From the NCBI GenBank assembly GCA_009778425.1, contig WRJU01000166.1, forward strand, positions 1 through 7,944: a DNA stretch of 7,944 nucleotides, read 5' to 3'. Of this stretch, positions 1-5,028 are shown piece by piece. The notes beneath the pieces are model-generated. The model made no database searches. It was not told where the DNA came from and saw only the letters and a list, made by a program, of their open reading frames with translations. The number at the start of each line of letters is the position of its first letter. Positions within the stretch are counted from its first letter, which is position 1. Source of the DNA: Pseudomonadota bacterium (GTDB lineage: Bacteria; Pseudomonadota; Gammaproteobacteria; Burkholderiales; Rhodocyclaceae). The position numbers and the translations under genes are program-made.

Positions 1-1343
1 GCGCCCGCCGCGTCCGGGGCGCACAGTTCTTCGATCTGCCCCGCTTCGAGCCGGGCGTTGGGGACGCCTTGCCGGGATATTTGGCGTTCGCGCGCCTGGA
101 TCACCCTGGCTCGGACGGCGGCGCTCGATTCGCCCGCAGGGCGTCCGGCCAGGTCGGAATAGGAAACGGGCGGCACTTCGATGGTGAGGTCGATACGGTC
201 GAGCATCGGGCCGGAAAGCTTCGCGTGGTAGTTGGCGATTTGGGCGGGAGAGCAGGTGCATGCGCGCGCCGGATGGCCGAAGTAGCCGCAAGGGCAGGGG
301 TTCATCGCCGCCACGAGTTGAAAACGCGCCGGGAATTCGGCGCGTTGTCGGGCGCGTGACACGCAGACTACACCGGCTTCCAGGGGCTCGCGCATGGATT
401 CGAGCACCCGGCGGTCGAATTCGGGAAGCTCGTCCAGGAAAAGGACACCGTGGTGCGCGAGCGAAATTTCGCCTGGCATCGGTGTACTCCCTCCGCCGAT
501 CAGTGCTGCGGCTGAAGCCGAGTGGTGCGGGGAACGAAAAGGGCGCATGCGCCAACGTTTGGCGTCGAAGTTTCCGATAATCGAGTATACCGCAGCGCTT
601 TCCAACGCTTCGTCTTCGTCGAGGGGCGGCAACAATCCCGGCAGACGCTTGGCCAGCATGGATTTGCCCGTCCCCGGCGGGCCGTAGAAAAGCAGCGAGT
701 GCGCCCCGGCGGCGGCGACTTCCAGCGCGCGCCGCGCCAGGAATTGGCCGCGTACATCGAGGAGGTCCGGCGCGTCATCTTCCATTGTCCCTGCATCCGG
801 CGGGGCAGGGGCGGCATGAGGCTGGATGGCGGTCTGCCCGGTGAGATGGGCACAGATCGTCAGTAGCGAATCTGCTGGCTGTATCGTCACCCCGCGCGCC
901 AGGATGGCTTCATCGGCATTGACTTGCGGCAGGAACAGCGCCCTTTCCGCTCTTCTGGCGGCCAGCGCGGCGGCCAATGCGCCACGGATGCCGCGAAGGC
1001 GGCCATCGAGCGACAATTCCCCGCAAAATTCCTGCCCTTCGAGCGAGCGCGCCGGTATTTGCCGTGAGGCCGCCAGGATGCCCAGCGCAATGGGCAGGTC
1101 GAAACGCCCGCCTTCCTTGGGCAAATCGGCTGGCGCGAGGTTGACGGTGATGCGGCGCTGTGGAAATTCGAATTGGGAAATCAGCAGGGCAGCCCGTACC
1201 CGGTCGCGCGCTTCGCGTACTTCAGTATCGGGCAAACCGACGAGGGTGAAGGACGGCATGCCGTTGGCGAGGTGGACTTCGACCGTGACTTCGGGTGCGG
1301 CCAGCCCATCGAGCGCGCGGGTACGAACGAGCGCAAATGTCAT
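1..1343 (-). CDS. comM: ComM/YifB-family AAA+ ATPase (Mg-chelatase-like), C-terminus cut off by the window edge
   Basis: 447 codons are readable without a stop from the ATG at 1343-1341 down to the window edge. The family is about 500 residues, so roughly the last 50-60 are missing. ComM is a hexameric branch-migration helicase that helps integrate incoming single-stranded DNA during natural transformation; it acts in the cytoplasm. Seen here: an N-terminal domain with family motifs PSFTLVGLPD and VNLAPADLPKEGGRFDLPIA, a Walker A GPPGTGKS at residues 221-228, a Walker B VLFLDE at 300-305, and a four-cysteine cluster NPCPCGYFG...CTC at about 348-364, a plausible metal site typical of the family. 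Then follows the sensor-like segment GPMLDRIDL. The start fits the family N-terminus and has GGAG 6 nt upstream. The gene lies 62 bp downstream of ubiK on the same strand. Identification is firm; a role in transformation in this organism is inferred from the family. Confidence 0.95.
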   Translation of the reverse strand, partial: MTFALVRTRALDGLAAPEVTVEVHLANGMPSFTLVGLPDTEVREARDRVRAALLISQFEFPQRRITVNLAPADLPKEGGRFDLPIALGILAASRQIPARSLEGQEFCGELSLDGRLRGIRGALAAALAARRAERALFLPQVNADEAILARGVTIQPADSLLTICAHLTGQTAIQPHAAPAPPDAGTMEDDAPDLLDVRGQFLARRALEVAAAGAHSLLFYGPPGTGKSMLAKRLPGLLPPLDEDEALESAAVYSIIGNFDAKRWRMRPFRSPHHSASAAALIGGGSTPMPGEISLAHHGVLFLDELPEFDRRVLESMREPLEAGVVCVSRARQRAEFPARFQLVAAMNPCPCGYFGHPARACTCSPAQIANYHAKLSGPMLDRIDLTIEVPPVSYSDLAGRPAGESSAAVRARVIQARERQISRQGVPNARLEAGQIEELCAPDAAG

Positions 1344-1349
1344 TCCAAT

Positions 1350-1374
1350 CTCCATCCCGATAAAATCAGGATGG
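1350..1374 (-). promoter_or_regulatory. Stem-loop overlapping the comM Shine-Dalgarno
   Basis: On the minus strand CCATCCTGA (1374-1366) pairs with TCGGGATGG (1360-1352) around the loop TTTTA. This gives nine base pairs including one G-U. The Shine-Dalgarno GGAG occupies 1353-1350, six bases before the ATG, so its two G residues lie in the base of the stem. The pairing is seen directly. An effect on translation, or use as a leaky processing signal after ubiK, is inference. A possible -10 element CATAAT lies just upstream at 1376-1381, but no matching -35 was found. Confidence 0.45.
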
Positions 1375-1405
1375 ATTATGACAAATTATTTGTTCAAGCG
1401 AAACG

Positions 1406-1675
1406 TCATGACGAGGAAGTTTGCGCGCCAGCTTCGAGCGTGGAGACGCGGGCTTCCAATTCGGCCAGCCTGTCGAGTGCCTTGAGCAGCAACTCGCGCT
1501 GTACCTCGAATTCTTCCTTGGGAACGAGATCAAGTTTATTGGTTGCGCACGCGAAGGCAGCCTTGACATTTTTTTCGAGGCTGCGGGCGGGGTTATTGGC
1601 TGCAAGTCCGGAAAGGCGTTCGCCGATTTCGTCGATCTTGGCGGCGATTTCTTCGATCAGGCGTGGGGAGTTCAT
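1406..1675 (-). CDS. ubiK: UbiK, accessory factor of ubiquinone biosynthesis (BMFP family)
   Basis: The protein has 89 residues. It resembles E. coli UbiK (YqiC) throughout, most clearly in LDLVPKEEFEVQRELLL (about residues 48-64). Residues about 1-45 are predicted to form an amphipathic helix that associates with membrane lipid, and 54-82 a coiled coil used for trimerisation. The tail is Ser/Thr-rich and short. UbiK binds UbiJ and supports the cytosolic Ubi complex that makes ubiquinone; some members promote membrane fusion in vitro. The reading frame stays open upstream to an ATG at 1765, but that start lies inside the rpsT terminator tail and adds 30 residues with no family match, so the ATG at 1675 is chosen. 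No clear Shine-Dalgarno precedes it. It follows rpsT and precedes comM on the same strand; pairing with comM is common in betaproteobacteria. No convincing separate promoter was seen. Confidence 0.9.
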   Translation of the reverse strand: MNSPRLIEEIAAKIDEIGERLSGLAANNPARSLEKNVKAAFACATNKLDLVPKEEFEVQRELLLKALDRLAELEARVSTLEAGAQTSSS

Positions 1676-1758
1676 GGTATCTGGCACAGGGAAAGGCGAC
1701 AGGCAGAAGTCTAGAGCGTTTTGGGCAGAGGCGTGTATGTTTCTGCTTTTCCTCTTCC

Positions 1759-1793
1759 AAAACAAAAACGGCGACCCTTCCGAGTCGCCGTTT
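1759..1793 (-). terminator. Rho-independent terminator of rpsT
   Basis: Read on the minus strand, AAACGGCGAC (1793-1784) and GTCGCCGTTT (1775-1766) form a perfect 10-bp stem around an 8-base loop. The 3' arm runs on into a T-rich tail (TTTTTGTTTT, down to about 1759). It starts 20 nt after the rpsT stop. This is the best intrinsic terminator in the window and should end most rpsT transcripts before ubiK. Confidence 0.9.
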
Positions 1794-1813
1794 CATGTTC
1801 CAGGCAAAACGGG

Positions 1814-2077
1814 TCAGGCCATCGCCTTGATCGCTGCCGACAGGCGGCTTTTGTGACGGGCGGCCTTGTTCTTGTGGATGATTTTTTTGTCAGCGATATT
1901 GTCGATGACGCTGGTCGAAGAACGGTAGATAACTTGCGCGATGCTCTTGTCGCCTTTGGCGACGGCCTTGCGCACCGCCTTGATCGCTGTGCGCAGGCGC
2001 GAACGCAGGCTCGCGTTATGGGCACGGGCGGTAACTGCCTGACGCGCGCGTTTGCGGGCTTGTGCCGAATTGGCCAT
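1814..2077 (-). CDS. rpsT: 30S ribosomal protein S20
   Basis: The protein has 87 residues, the usual S20 length. It is basic, alanine-rich and almost all helical, beginning MANSAQARKRARQ. The conserved C-terminal segment NKAARHKSRLSAAIKAM is present. S20 binds 16S rRNA early in 30S assembly, contacting the 5' domain and helix 44. The ATG at 2077 has AGGA seven bases upstream (2088-2085), so the start is secure. The gene is a single transcription unit: its own promoter lies at 2121-2149 and a strong intrinsic terminator follows it. In E. coli S20 represses its own translation. A short hairpin just before the Shine-Dalgarno here could serve that purpose, but this is inference. The E. coli gene uses a UUG start; this one uses ATG. 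Confidence 0.97.
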   Translation of the reverse strand: MANSAQARKRARQAVTARAHNASLRSRLRTAIKAVRKAVAKGDKSIAQVIYRSSTSVIDNIADKKIIHKNKAARHKSRLSAAIKAMA

Positions 2078-2084
2078 GAGAAAG

Positions 2085-2106
2085 TCCTGTTTGAAGAGGG
2101 TTCAAA
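2085..2106 (-). promoter_or_regulatory. rpsT leader hairpin and ribosome binding site
   Basis: In the rpsT leader TTTGAA (2106-2101) can pair with TTCAAA (2095-2090) around a five-base loop CCCTC. The Shine-Dalgarno AGGA (2088-2085) follows at once and lies seven bases from the ATG. The stem is AT-rich and weak. The site decides the start codon; a control function for the hairpin is speculative. Confidence 0.4.
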
Positions 2107-2120
2107 AAAGAAAGTGATCG

Positions 2121-2149
2121 ATTCTAGTCGTTCGCGAAGCGAAACGCAA
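2121..2149 (-). promoter_or_regulatory. Sigma70-type promoter of rpsT
   Basis: On the minus strand TTGCGT (2149-2144) is followed after exactly 17 bases by TAGAAT (2126-2121). The predicted transcription start is near 2114, which gives a leader of about 37 nt. The spacer contains a short dyad, CGTTTCGC-TTC-GCGAACG (2146-2129, one bulged base). Placement between pnp and rpsT supports independent rpsT expression. Confidence 0.7.
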
Positions 2150-2164
2150 GAAACATGTTTGTTG

Positions 2165-2236
2165 ACCGCTTATTTCCGCATTGCCCTCTCCCGCAAGCGG
2201 GAGAGGGGAGAAGCAGGCAATCATGCGGAAAGCGGT
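2165..2236. repeat. Nested palindrome with a REP-like GC-rich core, 3' of pnp
   Basis: The inner hairpin is CCCTCTCCCGC (2184-2194), AA, GCGGGAGAGGG (2197-2207), eleven perfect pairs. It is enclosed by TTCCGCAT (2174-2181) with ATGCGGAA (2223-2230), and by ACCGCT (2165-2170) with AGCGGT (2231-2236). The outer arm touches the pnp stop codon. Neither strand shows a T tract after the stem, so it is not a canonical intrinsic terminator. CCCTCTCCC...GGGAGAGGG hairpins recur between genes in many proteobacterial genomes, so I call the core REP-like. Whether it is repeated elsewhere in this genome cannot be seen. It probably forms the pnp mRNA 3' end or stabilises it. Confidence 0.65.
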
Positions 2237-4353
2237 TACGCGCCTTCGCTCTGTGGCGGTTTGGGCGCTTCAAGCAAGGCTTTCATGGAGAGGCGAATCT
2301 TGCCGCGATCATCGGTTTCGAGCACTTTGACGCGCACGGCCTGACCTTCCTTGACGTAGTCGGCTACGTTATTGACGCGCTCGTGGGCGATTTGCGAGAT
2401 GTGCAGCAAGCCATCGCGCCCCGGCAGGATATTGACGATGGCACCGAACTCAAGCAGACGTTGCACGACGCCATCATAGACCTTTCCGATCTCGACCTCG
2501 GCGGTAATCGCTTCGATGCGGGACTTCGCTTCCTGTGCGCCTTCGGCGCTGACGCTGGAAATGGTGATGCTGCCGTCGTCCTGGATTTCGATGACGGTTC
2601 CGGTCTCTTCCTGCATGGCGCGGATGACAGCGCCACCCTTGCCGATGACATCCCGGATTTTTTCCGGGTTGATCTTCATCGCAATCATGCGCGGGGCGTA
2701 TTCGGAGACTTCGCCGCGCGCGCCCTCGATGGCCTGTTTCATCAGGTCGAGGATGTGGCGGCGGCCTTCGCCTGCCTGCGAGAGGGCAACCTTCATGATT
2801 TCCCCGGTGATGCCCTGAATCTTGATGTCCATTTGCAGCGCGGTAATGCCGTTTTCCGTGCCCGCGACCTTGAAGTCCATGTCGCCGAGATGGTCTTCAT
2901 CGCCCAGGATGTCGGTGAGCACCGCGAAACGATTGCCTTCCTTGATGAGTCCCATTGCGATGCCCGCGACGTGCGCCTTGACCGGAACCCCGGCATCCAT
3001 CAGGGCGAGCGAGCCGCCGCAGACCGAGGCCATCGAGGAGGAACCATTGGACTCCATGATTTCGGAGACGAGGCGAATGGTGTAGTTGAAGTCTTCCGCC
3101 TTGGGCAGCACGGCAACCAGCGCGCGCTTGGCAAGCCGCCCGTGGCCGATCTCGCGCCGTTTGGTGGCGCCGAAACGGCCTGTCTCGCCTGTGCAGAAGG
3201 GCGGGAAGTTGTAATGCAGCATGAACTTTTCGCGGTATTCGCCCGCAATGGCGTCGATGATCTGTTCATCGCGGCCAGTGCCGAGCGTGGCGACGACCAG
3301 GGCCTGTGTTTCTCCACGGGTGAATAGGGCCGAGCCGTGGGTGCGCGGCAGTACGCCGGTGCGGATGTCGATCGGCCGCACGGTGCGGGTGTCGCGCCCG
3401 TCGATGCGCGGGTCGCCGTTGAGGATGCGGCCACGCACGATATTCGATTCCAGGGTGAAGAGAATTTCCCGGACGGCGTTCTCTGAAGGGGGCGCGTCGA
3501 CTCCCTCGGTAACGGCGGTGAGCGTCGCTTTTTCAATTTCGGCAAGGCGCGTGCTTCTCGCCTGTTTGCTGGTGATGGCGAATGCTTGTTCGAGGTCGGC
3601 CTGGGCCAGTTCGGTGACGCGCGCGATGAGCGCTTCGTTTTTGGGCGGTGCTTGCCAGTCCCATTCCGGTTTGCCCGCGACCTCAACCAGTTCATTGATG
3701 GCGCGAATCGCGTGCTGCATTTGTTCGTGACCGTAGAGCACCGCGCCGAGCATGACTTCTTCGGAAAGTTCCTGCGCTTCGGATTCGACCATCAGCACCG
3801 CTGTTTCCGTACCGGCGACGACGAGGTTGAGTTCGCTGTCGGCCAGTTGGGTGGTGGTGGGGTTGAGCAGATATTGGCCGTTGGCATAGCCGACCCGCGC
3901 CGCGCCGATGGGGCCGTTGAAGGGAACGCCCGAGATGGCCAGCGCGGCGGAGGCGGCAATCATCGCCGGGACGTCCGCGTCGACTTCGGGGTTCAGGGAC
4001 AGCACGAGGGCGATGACCTGGACTTCGTTATAGAAGCCGTCCGGGAAAAGCGGACGGATGGGGCGGTCGATCAGGCGGGAAGTGAGCGTTTCCTTTTCGG
4101 TGGGACGCCCTTCGCGCTTGAAGAAACCGCCGGGAACGCGGCCAGCAGCGTAGAACTTTTCGACGTAATCGACGGTAAGCGGGAAGAAGTCCTGTCCGGG
4201 TTTGACATCCTTCGATGCGCAGACAGAGGCGAGCACAACGGTGTCTTCCATGTTGATGAGAACCGCGCCGCCAGCCTGACGGGCGATTTCGCCGGTTTCC
4301 AGGGTGACGGTATGTGTGCCCCAGGTGAAAGTTTTTTTGGTCGAAGTAGGCAA
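2236..4353 (-). CDS. pnp: Polyribonucleotide nucleotidyltransferase (PNPase)
   Basis: The protein has 705 residues from a TTG start (E. coli has 711). PNPase is a trimeric 3'-to-5' phosphorolytic exoribonuclease that releases nucleoside diphosphates; it turns over mRNA and often joins the RNase E degradosome. Domains in order: first RNase PH fold (about 8-145), helical linker (to about 240), second RNase PH fold (about 310-545) with phosphate-binding SNGSSSMASVCGGS and metal/catalytic aspartates D485 and D491 in GDEDHLGDMDF, KH domain (about 552-612, IGKGG at 570-574) and S1 domain (about 621-692, DGLLHISQI). All expected catalytic residues are present. The C-terminal tail after S1 is short (EAPKPPQSEGA). 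The frame extends upstream to an ATG at 4416, but the TTG at 4353 has AAGGA seven bases upstream and gives the family N-terminus. It lies 153 bp after rpsO with no good promoter between, so co-transcription is likely. Confidence 0.97.
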   Translation of the reverse strand: MPTSTKKTFTWGTHTVTLETGEIARQAGGAVLINMEDTVVLASVCASKDVKPGQDFFPLTVDYVEKFYAAGRVPGGFFKREGRPTEKETLTSRLIDRPIRPLFPDGFYNEVQVIALVLSLNPEVDADVPAMIAASAALAISGVPFNGPIGAARVGYANGQYLLNPTTTQLADSELNLVVAGTETAVLMVESEAQELSEEVMLGAVLYGHEQMQHAIRAINELVEVAGKPEWDWQAPPKNEALIARVTELAQADLEQAFAITSKQARSTRLAEIEKATLTAVTEGVDAPPSENAVREILFTLESNIVRGRILNGDPRIDGRDTRTVRPIDIRTGVLPRTHGSALFTRGETQALVVATLGTGRDEQIIDAIAGEYREKFMLHYNFPPFCTGETGRFGATKRREIGHGRLAKRALVAVLPKAEDFNYTIRLVSEIMESNGSSSMASVCGGSLALMDAGVPVKAHVAGIAMGLIKEGNRFAVLTDILGDEDHLGDMDFKVAGTENGITALQMDIKIQGITGEIMKVALSQAGEGRRHILDLMKQAIEGARGEVSEYAPRMIAMKINPEKIRDVIGKGGAVIRAMQEETGTVIEIQDDGSITISSVSAEGAQEAKSRIEAITAEVEIGKVYDGVVQRLLEFGAIVNILPGRDGLLHISQIAHERVNNVADYVKEGQAVRVKVLETDDRGKIRLSMKALLEAPKPPQSEGA

Positions 4354-4365
4354 GGGGAATTCCTT
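4351..4365 (-). promoter_or_regulatory. pnp ribosome binding site with TTG start codon
   Basis: The minus strand reads AAAGGA, then ATTCCCC, then TTG: AAGGA at 4365-4361, a seven-base gap and the TTG at 4353-4351. The next codons give PTSTKKTFTWGTHTVTLETG, matching the PNPase N-terminus. The only in-frame ATG upstream (4416) would add 21 residues unlike the family and has no comparable site. Confidence 0.8.
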
Positions 4366-4412
4366 TGAGCGTGACTGCCGCGACTCTGCGGCAATGGTTC
4401 TAGCCAGAAACG

Positions 4413-4454
4413 ACAAAAGCCGGGATGCCCTTTGGCGGGTCGTCCCAGCTTTGT
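4413..4454 (-). promoter_or_regulatory. Long imperfect hairpin in the rpsO-pnp spacer (attenuator or RNase III-type site)
   Basis: On the minus strand ACAAAGCTGGGA (4454-4443) pairs with TCCCGGCTTTTGT (4425-4413), with one G-U pair and one bulged T. Inside, CCC (4439-4437 in mRNA order: ACCCGCC) can pair with GGG around a six-base loop, extending the structure. The 3' arm carries TTTTG, followed by a mixed TCGTTTCT stretch. It sits about 50 nt after the rpsO stop and about 60 nt before the pnp start. In E. coli the same spacer holds an attenuator and an RNase III site through which PNPase controls its own mRNA. The pairing is seen; equivalence in function is inferred. Confidence 0.5.
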
Positions 4455-4491
4455 CTGTCTATGTTGGAGGGCCGGTTATTTCGGCGAGCCT

Positions 4492-4520
4492 GTTTGCGCA
4501 AGAACCTTACTTGCGCAAAC
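4492..4520 (-). repeat. 11-bp perfect inverted repeat spanning the rpsO stop codon
   Basis: GTTTGCGCAAG (4492-4502) and CTTGCGCAAAC (4510-4520) are exact reverse complements separated by seven bases. The rpsO stop codon lies in that loop (4507-4509). Each arm contains the self-complementary octamer TTGCGCAA. In the mRNA one arm encodes the last S15 residues LRK. No T tract follows, so it is unlikely to be an intrinsic terminator by itself. It may stabilise the processed rpsO 3' end. Confidence 0.7.
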
Positions 4521-4776
4521 CAAGCCGTTCAATCAGCTTGCGATAAGCCCCGGCATCCCGATCCTTCAGGTAGTCGAGGAGTTTGCGGCGGTGGCTGACC
4601 ATTTTCAGCAAACCACGGCGAGAGTGGTGATCCTTGCCATGTTCCTTGAAGTGGCCGGTCAGGCCATTGATGCGCGCGGTCAGGAGCGCGACCTGGACTT
4701 CGGGCGATCCGGTGTCGCCCTGGGCGCGCTGATAATCGGCAACGATTTGCGCCTTGGTTGCATTGTCGAGAGCCAT
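4507..4776 (-). CDS. rpsO: 30S ribosomal protein S15
   Basis: The protein has 89 residues, the standard S15 length. Family segments are evident: QGDTGSPEVQVALLTARI (about 19-36), the 16S-binding region HGKDHHSRRGLLKMVSHRRK (about 46-65) and the C-terminal LIERLGLRK. S15 binds the central domain of 16S rRNA at the helix 20/21/22 junction, nucleates platform assembly and forms bridge B4 with the 50S subunit. The ATG at 4776 gives the exact family N-terminus; the upstream purine stretch AAAAAGAG is only a weak Shine-Dalgarno, about nine bases away. It is the first gene of the rpsO-pnp operon, with a strong promoter at 4821-4849. S15 often represses its own translation through a leader structure, but the leader here is only about 38 nt and I see no pseudoknot I can defend. 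An inverted repeat covers the stop codon. Confidence 0.97.
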   Translation of the reverse strand: MALDNATKAQIVADYQRAQGDTGSPEVQVALLTARINGLTGHFKEHGKDHHSRRGLLKMVSHRRKLLDYLKDRDAGAYRKLIERLGLRK

Positions 4777-4820
4777 GTGTGCTTACTCTTTTTCGTGTTT
4801 GGTTCGTCAGGAAACTATAA

Positions 4821-4849
4821 AGTATATCTGTTGAGAGGCGAAAGTTCAA
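4821..4849 (-). promoter_or_regulatory. Sigma70-type promoter of the rpsO-pnp operon
   Basis: On the minus strand TTGAAC (4849-4844) and TATACT (4826-4821) are separated by exactly 17 bases. This is the best promoter in the window. The predicted start near 4814 gives a leader of about 38 nt to the rpsO ATG. It lies in the rpsO/murJ divergent region. Confidence 0.8.
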
Positions 4850-4941
4850 GGTATTTGCGCTTGCGGCTCCCTCGCAAAATAAGCACGCCATGTTCCTGGC
4901 TTCATGCGGGCATATTCTTTTCACGCGCCAAACGATTATCA

Positions 4942-5028
4942 TGCCAGCTTTCTTTCCGCTGGCACGGTAAAAATCCCGCTTACCCCTTCCATGAACCTTC
5001 TGCGTACTCTCTTTACCGTAAGCGGGAT
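4942..5028 (+). promoter_or_regulatory. murJ leader: two stem-loops, the second enclosing the start codon
   Basis: The first stem is TGCCAGC (4942-4948) with GCTGGCA (4958-4964), loop of nine. The second is ATCCCGCTTAC (4973-4983) with GTAAGCGGGAT (5018-5028), eleven perfect pairs enclosing 34 bases that include the ATG at 4991. The sequence just before the ATG is pyrimidine-rich (CTTACCCCTTCC) with no Shine-Dalgarno. No convincing murJ promoter was found upstream; TATTCT at 4913-4918 is a weak -10 candidate without a good -35. Pairing is seen; translational control is inference and chance is possible. Confidence 0.4.

Noticed and set aside
500..853. Minus-strand frame of 117 codons within comM
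   Set aside because: It is an out-of-frame reading of the comM ATPase domain; the true frame contains Walker A and B motifs and is uninterrupted.
1381..1393. AT-rich 13-bp palindrome ACAAAT-T-ATTTGT upstream of comM
   Set aside because: It is close to the end of ubiK and could be a regulator site, but a short AT-rich dyad without a known motif is too weak to call.
2155..3327. Long open frame (390 codons) on the plus strand, opposite pnp
   Set aside because: It is antisense to well-conserved PNPase coding sequence, resembles no family, and is explained by GC-rich codon bias on the opposite strand. The 260-codon frame at 3586-4368 is rejected for the same reason.
4904..4990. N-terminal extension of MurJ from the ATG at 4904
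   Set aside because: The 29 added residues are polar, unlike the family, and would place the leader hairpins inside coding sequence. The family N-terminus starts at 4991.
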